Assembly: GCF_029873635.1 (NCBI RefSeq)
Contig: NC_080423.1
Span: forward strand, 93,911,691-93,975,690
DNA length: 64,000 bases
Source of the DNA: Malania oleifera
Taxonomy: Eukaryota > Streptophyta > Magnoliopsida > Santalales > Ximeniaceae
Direction: 5' to 3'
Shown here: in pieces, positions 1 to 11,700 of the stretch
Numbering within the stretch: the first letter of the stretch is position 1
Layout of the letters: the number at the start of each line of letters is the position of its first letter
Made by a program: the position numbers and the translations under genes
The notes under the pieces: model-generated
Database searches by the model: none
What the model was told of the DNA's origin: nothing
What the model saw: the letters and a program-made list of their open reading frames with translations, nothing else

Positions 1-264
1 CGTCGCAGCGTAGTTGGCACGTGGCAATGTAATCAGGGTGAGATTAGGTGACCTTATGTAGTTGCGTATGTAGCAATGGATTCACTATTGGGCCTGAGTT
101 GTAGATCTTCGTAGTTGCATGTGTAGAAACGTAATCGTTGTGAGACTAGGTGACCTTGTGTAGTTACGTATGATGCAATGGATTCACCATTGGGCCTTGA
201 TCGTCGCAACGTAGTTGCGTATGTAGCAATGTAATTGCTGTGAGACGAGGTGACCTGGTGTAGT
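1..264. repeat. Tandem repeat, period about 100 bp, nearly 3 copies
   Basis: The phrase GTGAGAYKAGGTGACCT recurs at about 39, 139 and 239, an almost exact 100-bp step, and the intervening text (GTAGTTGCGTATGTAGCAATG and variants) repeats with it. The array lies inside the gypsy LTR tail and continues beyond the left edge. Confidence 0.75.
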
Positions 265-288
265 TGCAAACTAGTGTGATGACACTGA

Positions 289-316
289 CCGTATGTATGT
301 ATGTATGTATGTATGT
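289..316. repeat. (GTAT)n microsatellite
   Basis: About seven consecutive GTAT units lie inside the gypsy LTR. Confidence 0.9.
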
Positions 317-999
317 TGGGTATCGTATGAACTGGAATGGTTTTTGTGAAAATACTGGAACTGTATGGAAATGTATGGAACTGTTTTGAAATTGTACGAA
401 TTGTTTCAAACTGTATCGTATGTATAGTGTTTTGAAGTATGTAAAATGACACTGGTATGTCACACACTGATATAAACTATTTTCTCCCTTACTGAGAGGT
501 GTCTCACCCCGAATATATACAAATGTTTTTCAGGTCCTTCGGGTAACCGAAACTAGCATCCTAGCATCCGGAAGCGGGGGTGTGGTTTGGCTACTACTAG
601 TGCCTGGTAGGTACAAGTTTTTGTAACCGGGTTGTCGTAATGGATTTTGTAGACACTTGTAGTATGTATGGTATTCATAGGGATGTTTACCCTAGTATGT
701 ATAGACTTTGGTATGGTACAGTTTTTGTATAGAAAGATCGTTTTCCAATGCGTATTATGGATGAGTATGAATGGTTGTATGTATGTATGTGGACATCCGT
801 CACCCCACGGGGTCGGACCCTTTTTGTATGTTGTATCATGTATGTTTTAATTGATACAGAGACAGGTTAGGATACTTAAATTCACCCCTAGGTCCCATTT
901 CTGGGTTCGGAGCGTGACAGAGTAGACATCAAGAAAGAAAGATCAAATGGACACATACTCGGAATGACCCAAGCACAACCAAATGAAGCTTAATTATAG

Positions 1000-2489
1000 A
1001 ATTATTTGTAATAAGGGTTGTGTGAGGTAGTATGTTTTGTAACTCTTGCGAGTGTGTTACTTGCATGATTTCTGAGTAAGAGTTGAGCAAAACACATGTA
1101 TACTAGGACACATGAGTTTATAGGATTGCACTAAAAATATAAACACAAACTCACATTTCATGGTTTTCAAAGTTGAACTTAAAGAGTCTATTAAATGAAT
1201 CCTAAACTCAAACATGTTTTCGATCTAAAGAGACAAGTTTTCAACTATCTTGGTATTTTGAACATCTTCATACTTAGTCCCGGTTTTATCAAAACGACTC
1301 TTGTGTCCTAAAGGTTTAAAGAAAGTCGAGTATATTTATAAAAGGACATACTAAGCATATAAGATATCAAAATGGGTTTTCAAACGTGTTTTATTAATTA
1401 AGATATCTTATATTCAAAAGGAAACTCATTTGGACAAGTTTTAATTTTCATTAGACTTAATATATTTCATATACTTTTATCCAAGAATGTTTTGAGTCAT
1501 TAAACCGCTTTTTGATAAGGAAAAACAAAGCAATCGTCATTACCATAGTACAGCCTTGAGTCCTAAACACCTTTCAGTATTTTGGGCATAACTTTTGCTA
1601 GAAAAGTCCAAATGAGATGATCTTGGTGTCCCTGGAAATTTAAGACAAAATGCCACAACTTTTATGTTGATGACTTTTTCTAATTCAGTGACCTCATTGA
1701 CAAAAATAGGAGATTCGTCGACGAGTTGTAGTATGTGATTAGTCAACAAGTGTAGGGGCCTAGTCGACGAGTCCAACAGGCAGAATGACGCTAATGGGCG
1801 GAAAATGGCTAGTTTACCAAATAAAATATCTTTTCTTCCCTCCAACGGCTTTTAAGGCTCTTAGTCTATAAACACAAGCTATTGGACTTGTATTAACATG
1901 GTTTTGAAGGTTTTTGATCATTTTTAATGAAAAATATCTTTTTGCACCAAAACCTAAGCACCTAGCACTTTGCATTGTTGTTCTTCATTCACAAGTGCTC
2001 ATTCTCTCTTGCTCTTTAATTGTGTTTGATTCATTGTTTGAGAGATAGTATGAGGTTTGCTTTGTATTTAATATTTGCTCATTTGAGAAGCATCATATTA
2101 TATTTCCATCATCTTCTTGTAAGGTTCTTTGTTGACCATTTGGTGAAGGTTCTTTGTGAACCGAAGAGGCTCTTGGTGAGCGGGTAGGGATTTGTTCCCG
2201 AGTTGTAAGGCTTCTTCGCTGGTGAAGGAGATCGTATAGTGGAATCCTTGAGTTGGTCTCAAGGCATGGATGTAGGCTTGGTGCCGAACCACGTAAAAAT
2301 ACCGGTGTTGATTTTCTCTCCCTATACTATTTATTATTTGTCTTGTGCATGATTTAAATTTCATATATTGTGATATAATTGCTAGCATCTTACCAAGTGT
2401 TTTATTTTGTAGAGAAAGTTTGTAATTCTGCAAAAAGAGTCCATTCACCCCCCTCTGGACTATATACTCCCGGGCTAGGATGTCTAACA
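1000..2489 (+). mobile_element. Copia (SIRE/Maximus-like) LTR, 5' end unclear
   Basis: The segment ends in a CATTCACCCCCCTCTGGACT block followed by GTCTAACA, the arrangement found near the 3' end of the other copia LTRs here. It holds an array of GTCGACGAG-like motifs at about 1715-1770 and a TATA-like box (TCTATAAAC) at 1865-1873. No partner LTR or target duplication was found. The left limit is a guess between 920 and 1100. No coding sequence. Confidence 0.5.
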
Positions 2490-2683
2490 GATCATCTTGG
2501 CAATTGAGTAGTTGGTTTTTCTAGTTCAGTTGGGATAGTTAGTAGTATATTGGCATAGTTGGTAGTAATTTGGCATGACCTTAATTTAGCTTGGAATCTA
2601 AAAATGTTTCATAATTCTTCACTTAGATTCCTTGGAAATTCTCTAACATATGAAGACATGCAACTCTCATGTGCATCCGTTGT

Positions 2684-3025
2684 TATTAATGTACGTCCAA
2701 TCCCACATCATCTCTGTGAGTAGTTCCAAAGCCAGTATAAGATCGTCTTAACTCTCTCTCCTTATTACCTAGGTTTTGAGGATGAGCTCTCTAACATGGT
2801 ATCAGAGTTGGGCCTTAGGCTACTTGGCTCCTCCGTGGGTTGGACTTCTCCTTGTCTCATTTCCCCCCATGGGCTCTTCTTGTCTCATTTCCTTCATGGG
2901 CTCAAGGGAGAGTATTAATGTACGTTTAGACACATATCGTCTCTGTAAGCAGTTCCAAAGCTAGTATAAGATCCTCTTAACCCTCTATCCTTAATATCTA
3001 GGTTTTGAGGATGAGCTCTCTACCA
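2684..3025 (+). mobile_element. TRIM (miniature LTR retroelement) A, 342 bp
   Basis: Two direct repeats of 113 bp (2684-2796 and 2913-3025), about 86% identical by eye, flank a 116-bp core. The core opens with TGGTATCAGAGTTGG (2797-2811), a primer site for initiator Met-tRNA, and closes with the purine run CAAGGGAGAG just before the second repeat. A perfect 5-bp target duplication, GTTGT, lies at 2679-2683 and 3026-3030. The repeats begin TATTAATG rather than the usual TG. No coding capacity, as expected of a TRIM. The LTR divergence suggests an old insertion. Confidence 0.88.
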
Positions 3026-3030
3026 GTTGT

Positions 3031-3994
3031 GGTCTTCTATTGTGAATGTTAAACATCTCAAATGTTGAATTGGAGCATAATTTGTTAAAGACCATGTATG
3101 AATTTTAACTGCAATTATTTGACTAAGTTGGGTTCACAAATACTTCTTCAAAACTAGATATGGTGTGTCCTTCCTAATGGTTTGAGTTTTCTTATAGCTG
3201 ACAAGTTTAGAGTTGTTTTTCCTTTTTCGATGCTTTTGTTATTTGTTTTTTTTTTTTCGATACATTTTGTCTGATAGTTCCAGAACACAAAAAAAAAAAA
3301 AAGATCATTAATCAAATGCAAATTTTTAGTTTGATTTGGTTGGGTTTAATTATTATATTAAAGCAAACCAAATTACAAATTATTTTATTTGTTTATATAA
3401 TTTTTGAGTGACCTATTTTAGCTAATTCAATTTCAATTTTTAGTAGCAATTAAAAAACCCACTCTAATTTTGTTGACAAATACTATTTACCATTGCACAC
3501 AGTCTTTGTCCCCGAACAAACATTTGAATTGTTAAAATTTGAAACTCTTATTCTAGAAGTCGTAGGTTCAAATTCTCTAAAGAGTGAAAAACGGTTTTGT
3601 AGCTCAGACCCATTATGGACAAGTTATGCATGTTCATTCCAAAAAAACAAAACAACTTTCCCTTTCAAACATATTGTTTATATATAGTACTCAAGGAAGA
3701 ATTCTTTTTTTAGAAATACAGATTATTATACTTTAACTATGTAGTATAGATTAAGGGTCTGGAACTAGAATTTTTATGAGTTTGGAGAAATGCAATATGA
3801 AATTGAATATCCTTGCAAAATTTTAAATTCACACCATCAAGTATAACCTAAGATTAGTTGTGCTTAGGTGGCAATATATAGTTTCCAATATATATATTGA
3901 CAAAAAGGCTTTTGATTTAAAAAAAAAAATTAAAGAATGATAGTGATAGGCTGCAAAATGAGTTGAGCCAAACCAAACTAAATTTTGATATGTT
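3031..3994. other. AT-rich intergenic stretch, no gene seen
   Basis: The stretch holds homopolymer A and T runs (for example near 3250 and 3290) and short open frames without recognisable domains. Nothing here supports a gene. Confidence 0.6.
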
Positions 3995-4143
3995 CAAGCT
4001 TAGCTTGGTAGACTAGTAGCTTAGCTTAGGCTCGACTTTAAACGAGATTAGAAATCATAGTTGAAGCTTAGTTGGGTAATTGAATTACAAGCTTGAGCTC
4101 GGGTCTTAGGCTCAAGTCATTTACTTGTTTGAGCTTGGATTGT
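3995..4143. repeat. Direct repeat R1, left copy
   Basis: This GAGCTT/GAGCTC-rich text matches 12590-12740 closely; both contain TTGGTAGAYTAGTAGCT and GTTGGGTAATTGAATTACAA. The two copies flank the copia element and were probably a tandem pair, with a period near 190 bp, before it inserted. Confidence 0.75.
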
Positions 4144-4148
4144 GCTCT

Positions 4149-4346
4149 TGTTAAAATAGTGGTTTTGCTCCTTTTTTTTTCATATCCTTTATAACTTGAG
4201 TACACATATATATATAGATACAAAGAAGAGCTATTTTAGGTTATACACTAATTTCATTTGCTGGAATCATAGTTGATCCTGCAAATATGGGATTTTACAA
4301 TAAATGGATTCCTATAATTTCCCTAATCTAACAGCTCATGCCAACA
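4149..4346 (-). repeat. Left LTR (3' LTR) of the copia element
   Basis: It runs from TGTTAAAATAG to CATGCCAACA on the plus strand and pairs with 12367-12558. The GAGGGGGAG polypurine tract (minus sense) follows it directly inside the element. Confidence 0.85.
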
Positions 4347-4374
4347 CTCCCCCTCAAGTTGGTGCATAGATATT

Positions 4375-6395
4375 TGTTGGCCTAACTAGGTTTTTCAATC
4401 TTGTTTTGATGATAACAAATGAAGATGTTTTAACATGTGTTGTTGAGTGACTTTATTTCAGGGTTTAAGAAAGAGAATGTGTTAAAAGCTTATATTTCAA
4501 AGAAGGATGATCATATGAAGCTTAAAATGGCATGAATTCAAAGACTAAAACTTGAAGATCATGAGAGCATAGATATTAAAGAGAACTCGATGAAAAGCTC
4601 AAAGTATCTTAAAGCTTGAAAACAAGTAGCAGATCAAAGCATGAAGGCTTAAGTGTTTAAGAATGAAGAATGACTTAGAAGTCTTTATATAAGTGCTTTA
4701 AAATTAAAATATCTTTTCAAATATTGTTGAAATTCTTTAAGGGATACATAGACTTAAAGACCTATTTTAAAAATCCGAAAAATGTTTTATGAAATATCAA
4801 AGTAAGAGAGAAAAACTAAATTTAGAAAGAGGACTAGTCAGCCGACTGACCAGAAAAGCACTAGCTTTACTCATCCGACTGATAGAAAATCAACAGCTAA
4901 GTTAACTGCCCAGCTGACCGACACAATGAACTGAAATCATTCAGCCGACTGACAGTGCCCAGCCGACTGACCCATTTTGAACTATGTCGAGCCAGCCGAC
5001 TGACAATTATTCAGGATTAATTTCTAGCAGATAGAAGGTGTCAGCCGTCTGTCCAGCCGACTGACCCTGTGGAAATATCCTACCCAGTTGCCTGTCCAGC
5101 CGACTGACTCCATGGGATTTCAAAATTTTGAACTTAACGGGAATTTCTAAAAATTGGTTTTTGAAATATTAACATTATAAAAAATTCGAGGACACTCCAA
5201 GTAACTTGGGGAATAAGGAAACCATTCTAAAAAAGCCTATAAATACTTCCTTAATCTCAAGAAATTATAACTAAGGCAATTACATAGCACACTTGCATTC
5301 AATCTCTCTATCTCTCTCAAAGTTCCATATTGCTCATACATTTGCTGGAGGGAAATCATCTGAATTGCTGCTAAAACATCAACTAAGGTTCTCATACTGA
5401 GTTTTCTCAATCACAAGGAACCCTTGATGAATTCTACACTTGAACTTCAATTGTATTTCTTATTGGTATTTAAAATGTTGAAGTACTTAAAGCTGAATTT
5501 GTACTAATCTACTATGTTTTGAGAGTGCCTTTGTACGCAGTGATTACTTCATATCTTTTGTAGTACTTGGAAAATTTGAGGTGTTCGGATTGTTGGCTAA
5601 GCGAGGGGATATCGCTTAGAGAGGTTGCTCTAACCTAATTGAAGGAGTGACCGAACGAGGATATATCGATTGAAGAGGCGGACTCTAGCCTACTAAAGGA
5701 GTGTGTAAACAGTGTTGTTCCACCCGGCAAAGGAATTGGTTTTAGTGAATCATTTGGTGGTTTGCCAAAGGCGAGGACGTAGACTGGGTATAAGTCGAAC
5801 CTCGTAAAACTGTGGTCTTACTCTCTCTTTCCCTTACTCTTTTTACTTACAACATATACGAACTGCGTGGATGTTTTAAATTACTTAATCATAAACACTA
5901 CGTGAATTTGAAATTAAGTAAACTTAAGCTTAATTTATTTTTGGGATTATGGAAAGAAAAAGGGAGTATGTTGGTTGATCCATTTTTTGCGGAAATCGTA
6001 AGGGAGTACGTTGATTGGTGAAACACTCAAAGACTCTTTAAACTTAAAGTTTATTTAACGTCTAAGCTTTTAGAAAGAGTATTGGATTTTATATTGCACC
6101 TCATTTTAAGAAAGCAAATTCATTAACTACAAGGCTACCAACAAACACAAGCTGAACCTTCTATCTTAGTTTGAATATTGTGGATGATTGGAAAATTGAT
6201 TGGTTGATTGATTGGTTAAGTACTTTGTTGGGTATGGATTGAATTTTGTTTTTAAGTATTTGTTATTTGAATAAATCAACAAGAAGTAAAGAATTCATTA
6301 AAAGGAAAAAAAGAAGTTAAGGATTCTTGAAAAGAATTAAAAGAATATTTTTAAATCCAATTCACCCCCATCTTGGGACTATACCTTGTTTTTCA
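4375..6395 (+). mobile_element. Solo copia (SIRE/Maximus-like) LTR, 2.0 kb
   Basis: It starts TGTTGGCCTAACTAGG and ends near CCTTGTTTTTCA after a CCAATTCACCCCC block, as do the LTRs at 28224 and 33883. Near-perfect 5-bp flanks (ATATT at 4370-4374, ATATC at 6396-6400) mark the insertion. Both flanks are contiguous copia text, so it landed in the 4149-12558 element. It holds a CAGCCGACTGAC array at 4836-5111 and a TATA box (CCTATAAATAC) at 5237-5247. No partner LTR was seen, so it is a solo LTR. Confidence 0.85.
4836..5111. promoter_or_regulatory. Array of CAGCCGACTGAC motifs upstream of the LTR TATA box
   Basis: CAGCCGACTGAC occurs six times exactly, with variants such as CATCCGACTGAT and CAGCTGACCGAC. 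Each motif is a near-dyad (GTCAG/CTGAC arms) and contains GCCGAC, the core of the plant DRE/CRT element. The array ends about 125 bp before the TATA box at 5237. A regulatory role is inferred from position only. Confidence 0.55.
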
Positions 6396-7698
6396 ATATC
6401 TCTTATGCCCAACTTGTTGAGTGAGTTATAGAAGTCCTTGTGGGTACTGCCTTCGTGAGTATATCCACCAACTAGTCTTCTAATTTGACAAATGGAAGCT
6501 GAATAATTTTGTATTCAATGTTCTATTTGATAAAATGTCGATCCACCTTAACATGCTTGGTGCGATCAAGCTGGATAGGATTATGGGCGATGTCAACTGT
6601 TGTCTTGTTATCACAAAACAACTTCATTTCAGAGCTAGGAGCAAAGCCAATCTCAGCTAGCAACCTTCTAAGCTAGAGAAGTTCACAAAAGACCCTTAGT
6701 CATTCCTCGAAATTCGGCTTTAGCGCTGGATAATGCTACTACTTTTTGCTTCTTGCTTCTCCAAGTAACAAGATTACCTCCTACAAATGTGAAGTAGCCC
6801 GATGTAGATTTCCTATCCGAAATATTTCCTACCCAATCAATGCCCATGTAGCCTTCAACATCAAAATGATTATTTTTTTGAGAACATAAGCCCTTTTTCC
6901 ATGAGAGGACTTTAAATAACGAAGGATCTGAATTACTGCATCCATGTGGTCTTCACTAGGATGGTGCATGAACTAACTCAATACACTTATAACGTAAGCA
7001 ATATCTGGGCAGGTATAAGATAAATAGATGAGATTCCCAACTAACTATTGGTACCTCTCTTTATCTGCTGGCACCTGATCTGAATATCCTCCAAGTTTAT
7101 GATTCTGAACAATTGGAGTATCAGCTAGCTTACACTCTAGTAATCCTACTTCTAACAACAAGTCTAGTACATATTTTCTTTGAGAGAGAACTATGCCTTG
7201 TCTTGACCTAGCTACTTCGATCCCCAGAAAATACTTGAATCCTCCCAAGTTCTTCATTTCAAATTCGGTTGACAATTTCTCTTGGATTCTTGAAATCTCT
7301 TCTGCATCATCCCCGATAATAATCATGTCGTATACATAGACTATTAGAGCTGTCACTTTTCCTAATAGATGTTTTAGGAAGAGGGTATGATCCGAATTGC
7401 TTTTGTTGAAAGCTATACTTTCTCATAGCCAAACTCAACTGACCAAACCTTGCCCGAGGTGATTGTTTCAATCCATACAATGCCCATTGTAACTTACATG
7501 CAACCTTTGCCTCTGAGGAAGCAGTATATCTTGGTGGAATGTCCATGTACACCTCCTTTTCAAGATTGCCACGAAGAAAGGCATTTTCCATGTCAAGCTA
7601 GTGCAATGGCCAATCTAAATTTGCTGCAAGAGATAACAGAACTCTAACAGTATTTAGTTTGGCTACATGTGAGAAAGTTTCTTGATAATCTATGTGTT
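6396..7698 (-). pseudogene. Copia reverse transcriptase/RNase H remnant
   Basis: Minus-strand frames show copia RT phrases: DMENAFLRGNLEKEVYMDIP, KLQWALYGLKQSPRARF, IVYVYDMIIIGDD (the catalytic YVDD-type box region) and GGFKYFLGIEVARSRQGI. Continuation toward 6400 matches the RNase H end of copia pol. It belongs to the 4149-12558 element; text continuing across the inserted LTR at 4375-6395 supports this. It is a fossil with several interruptions. Confidence 0.85.
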
Positions 7699-9020
7699 GT
7701 AATATGGATCGGATAAATAGGATGCACAGCTGAATAAATACAAAACAAGTAAATGAAACACAACTAGAGAATGATAAACAATGAGAACAACAACAACAAG
7801 ATTTACGTGGTTCGGTTGCCTACATCCACGGAAGCAATGACACAAACAATTTCACTAAGGAAATGTCAAAGTACATAATACACTTCACAATGATCTCTCT
7901 CTCTATGTCAATACATGCCCAGAATGACATATATAATAGTCCCTCAGACGTATTCCTCCAATTACCCAACCACTCGAACATGCAAATTCAAAATTTAAAA
8001 ATATTGCTCGCAGCCTAGGCGCACTCGTTGATAAGTAAAGGGGATTCGTCGACGAGCCAAAGAAGCCCACTCGTTGACTAGTCTATCCTCTTGTGAACGA
8101 GTCTTCAATTCTGAGAATTTCTGGCTCTTGGTATCTACTCGTCGACGAGCACAGGGCACTCGTCGACGAGTCCCTGCTACTACACCATACCAAGAAGCAT
8201 CCATATGTTTTTCCTTCCCTTTGTTTATAAACCACCGGTATAAGAGTCATACCATAAACAATAATCTCCACCTTGGTGATTATATGCCCCTTAGGAGAAT
8301 CCTGAAAAATATGTCCAAATGCTCCACCTTAAACTTGAATCGCTCGGTTGGGTTTGTCTCCCTTCTATCAATTGGAGACATGGAGTAAGTCCAAGCAATG
8401 CTTGAACTTCTCAGAAGTAACCAATTTAGTCAGAATATTCGCTGCATTTTTAGACGTGTGAACTTTCTCCAATACAAGCTCAACTAAAGGAATCAATTCC
8501 CGAACCTTATGGAACCTCACATTAATGTGCTTGGTTCTAGCATGATATATTTGATTCTTCGCCAAGTAAATGACACTCTAACTATCACAATGCAGCACCA
8601 CTCCATCTTACTGTAATCCCGGCTCTCTAACTAAACCAGTAAGCCATAAGGCTTCCTTTGCAGTTTCAGCAACTATCATATATCCCACCTCAGTCATGGA
8701 TAATGCTACCAGAGACTGTACCATGGATCTCGAACATACCACCAGACCTCCTACAAGGGTAAATACATATCCCGTTGTAGACTTTCTGGCATCTATATCT
8801 CCAGTATAATCAGCATCTACAAACCTCATGACTAAAGGACAACCCTGTTGCTTGTCAAACATGATGTCATATCTCGAATTACCCCGTAAGTATCTGAGTA
8901 TCCGTTTGATGGCTTCCCAATGCTGCCTTCTTGGATTATAGAGAAACTTACTTACCACGCTCACAACATGAGCCAAATTTGGCCTCGTACACACCATGAC
9001 TTACATCCCATAACTCTAGC
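7699..9020 (-). mobile_element. Truncated copia (Tork-like) 3' end with its LTR
   Basis: An LTR of about 562 bp spans 7699-8260 (plus text TGTAATATGG to ACCATAAACA). On the minus strand an AAGGTGGAGATTAT polypurine tract sits just upstream of it. An RNase H region follows, 8608-8997, with HWEAIKRILRYLRGNSRYDI and FVDADYTGDIDARKSTTGYV, typical of copia RNase H. The 5' two-thirds of the element is absent. It lies inside the older copia RT. The LTR holds a TCGTCGACGAG array (8030-8175) upstream, on its strand, of a TATA-like box at 7929-7938. Confidence 0.8.
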
Positions 9021-9825
9021 TTATTGAAGAAGTGACTGAGCGTGAGGTATCGCTTGGAGAGGCGTTGCTATGACCTATTGAAGGAGTGTCTAAGCGTGGG
9101 GTATTGCTTGTAATGGTTTTTTCCACCCTAAAAGGAATGGTATAGTGGAATCCTTAGGTGGTATTGGCCTAAGGCAAAGACGTAGGCTGAGAATAAGCCG
9201 AACCTCGTAAAACACGTGGTGTCACTCTCTTTCCTTATTCTCTTTAAATTCCAGCCTATATTAACTGTGTGGTTGAATTTAATTTTTGATCATATACACT
9301 ACGTGGATTGGATATTAAATAAACTAAAGATTAATTTTATTTTGGGATTTGCGAAAATCGAAAGGAAGTACGCTGGTTGATCAATACAAATTGCAAAAAT
9401 CATAAGGGAGTACGTTGATTGGTTAACACCCAAGACTCATTAACTGAAAGTTTATTTAAAGTCTAAGTTCTTGGAAGAAGTGTTGGATTTCATATTGTGC
9501 TTGATATTAAGAAATCAAATCCATCAATACAAGGCCTACATTTATCCATAGGGCTACATACAACCAAATATCTTGAGTTCTTGGAAAAGCTGAGAATTGC
9601 CAAAAAGCTATCTTGATTGGGTATTTTGTGATTGATTACTTTGGTTGATTTTTTAAGTTTTGTTTACTTGTGGTGTATTAAGTATTGGTTTGTGGATTGA
9701 TTAAAGTAACTAAGTTCTTGTTGTGTGTCTGTTAAAGTAACAAGAAGTTAAGAATTCATAAAAAGAAATAAAAATTTTAATAACCCAATTCACCCCCCTC
9801 TCTTGGGACAACTCTTTAACTTTCA
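9021..9825 (+). mobile_element. 3' fragment of a SIRE/Maximus-like copia LTR
   Basis: The text parallels 5590-6395: AGCGTGAGGTATCGCTTGGAGAGG, the AACCTCGTAAAAC block, and the CCAATTCACCCCCCTCTCTTGGG block near the end. Only the downstream part of the LTR is present. It directly abuts the Tork-like fragment, so the two may have arrived or been truncated together. Confidence 0.65.
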
Positions 9826-10560
9826 CTTACCAAAGAAAACGTTGTATGACTTAGTTTGATTCACCACAAACTCAGTTCTCACTGTAAATATCCTTGAACA
9901 CACTTTGACAACTGAAGAAGTAATCTGATGTATGTATATGAAAGTGACTTGGGGAGAAGGAAGAGATGGTGATAGAAATGTTGGATAGTTAGTGGTCTCT
10001 CACCGCCTGATCTCTGGAGAGAACGCATAGCCTCTCACTACTCAATCACAAGGATTGAACAAAGCTAAACAAGCTTCACAAAGGAAAGTCCTTTAATTTT
10101 TAATATTCAAACTTAGCTAAATTTTCAGCTCTTACAATAGATATATATGTAAGCTAACATAGTGGAGTGGGAAACAAAGCCATAAACACACTTGCACTTC
10201 CCACACAAGCATGGGAGACAAGCTAATAAAGACTAACAACTTAATAGACACAGACAACCTACTAAGAACAACTTACTAGGAACAAACACATGCATGCAAG
10301 TAAATTGTCTTGTAAGATTACAAATTAAATACAAACATAAGTCAAAAGGGAGGCCCAATTCGTGTGTGACCCAATGGATCCATGTGGGGCCCATATAGGT
10401 CTTGAACTCAGACTTGCTTCAGCATATCAACTGGGGTCTTCTCATACCAAAACCCTTCAAAATACTCTATGTGTACCTACAAGAATTACAACTCAATGTG
10501 GACATCCGAAGGTCATCCACATGTCCCAATGTTGGCGAAGGAAAGGGGTAAGGGTTGCTT
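9826..10560. other. Unassigned sequence within the copia element
   Basis: Copia protease-type text resumes near 10560-10611. The preceding 730 bp shows no recognisable coding motif, LTR pair or terminal repeat. It may be another insertion or badly decayed integrase. Confidence 0.3.
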
Positions 10561-10610
10561 ATCCCCATCAAATTATCTCCTTGGTGAGAATATCCTGAAG
10601 AAAACAGAAT

Positions 10611-11700
10611 TTAGGATATATTAATTAATACCACACAATTGAGACCTGCAATAACTTGACTTACAGACATCAGTTTATTGGTTAAAGATGGAACAAGTAA
10701 CGTATGTGATAATGAGAGAGAAGGAGATAGAGTCACAGTTCCTGCCCCTATAACTGGGAAGGTGACGCCATTAGCATTAGCAGTACATTGTCGTCTTGGC
10801 GAAATTGTATGAGAGAAATCACTGGAATCAAATGTCATGTGGTTTGTAGCCCTAGAGTCGAGAATCCAATCAACATCATCACTGTGATTAGAACTAAGAA
10901 ATGCTTGACTACATTTACCTGGATCATTGAGATGCGTGGAAGCATGTGAAGATTCCACTTAGGGGTTGAGGGATAGCGGAGGTTCACTAGTGACCACGAC
11001 AACTCTCCCCATGCTGTCGGGAGCCTCATGTTTTTTACATGCTTGAAGATCATTCCACCAATCAGGATACCCATGTAACTTGAAGCAGGTTTCATGGGCA
11101 CGTTTGGTATTTCCACAATGAGTACATTTCATACCATTAAATGGGGCCTTGGACTTGTAGGGTAGATTTGGCTTTCTATTGCTCGGAGAAGGAACCTCTT
11201 TTTTCGGCGGTGTTTGATAGTGGCATGCCACGATTCCCTTGGATGCCATAACCACTCCAGGAGTGGCATCTTCACCTGATTTCATTACAGTCTGCCTGAT
11301 ATCTTCTCGTCGGACATGAGCATAGGCTTGTTTAACTGTAGGAAATGATTTTAATTGGAGCACGCCACTTAGAGTCTTATCCAACCAGTCATACAATCCA
11401 TCTAGGAAGGTATAAACTCGATCTTCATGTAGAGTTGAATTGTATTTCTAGATATCAACAGCGCATTCCATCGGGTTGGGATGACGAAAATCGATTTCTC
11501 GCCACAAGCCTCGTAGATCATTGTAATATTTTTCAATTTGCCCGCGGGCTTGTTTCATGTGAGTCAGACGACGCCAAAGATCAATAAAGACGTATCAGTC
11601 CCATCAAAATAAGTTGTAGCCGTAGAGTCCCAAACCTGTTTTCCAGTTGGGAAGCGAATGAAGTTAGTGATCAAGAAGGGGTCCAATGAATTGATCAGCC
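10611..11700 (-). pseudogene. Copia gag and protease remnant
   Basis: Minus-strand frames show a gag segment with SFPTVKQAYAHVRREDIRQ, typical of Ale/Retrofit gag. A CCHC zinc knuckle follows (CTHCGNTKRAHETCFKLHGYP, a C-x2-C...H...C pattern variant). Then comes a protease region with WILDSRATNHMTF, cognate of the WILDSGA active-site block. The order gag, knuckle, protease fits the 4149-12558 element. Fossil. Confidence 0.8.

Larger units (their letters stand above)
1..919 (+). mobile_element. 3' part of a Ty3/gypsy (Tekay/Del-like) LTR
   Basis: The segment ends in GGAGCGTGACA, the usual 3' terminus of Tekay/Del-type LTRs in plants. It carries the dyad block CTTACTGAGAGGTGTCTCACC at 488-508, seen again in other gypsy-type LTRs of this window. 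The 5' part lies outside the window, so length and target duplication cannot be judged. No coding sequence is seen. Family assignment rests on the terminus and the shared block and is moderately secure. Confidence 0.6.

Noticed and set aside
4836-5111. CRISPR-like array
   Set aside because: Units are imperfect, spacers are not uniform, the host is a plant and the array sits in an LTR.
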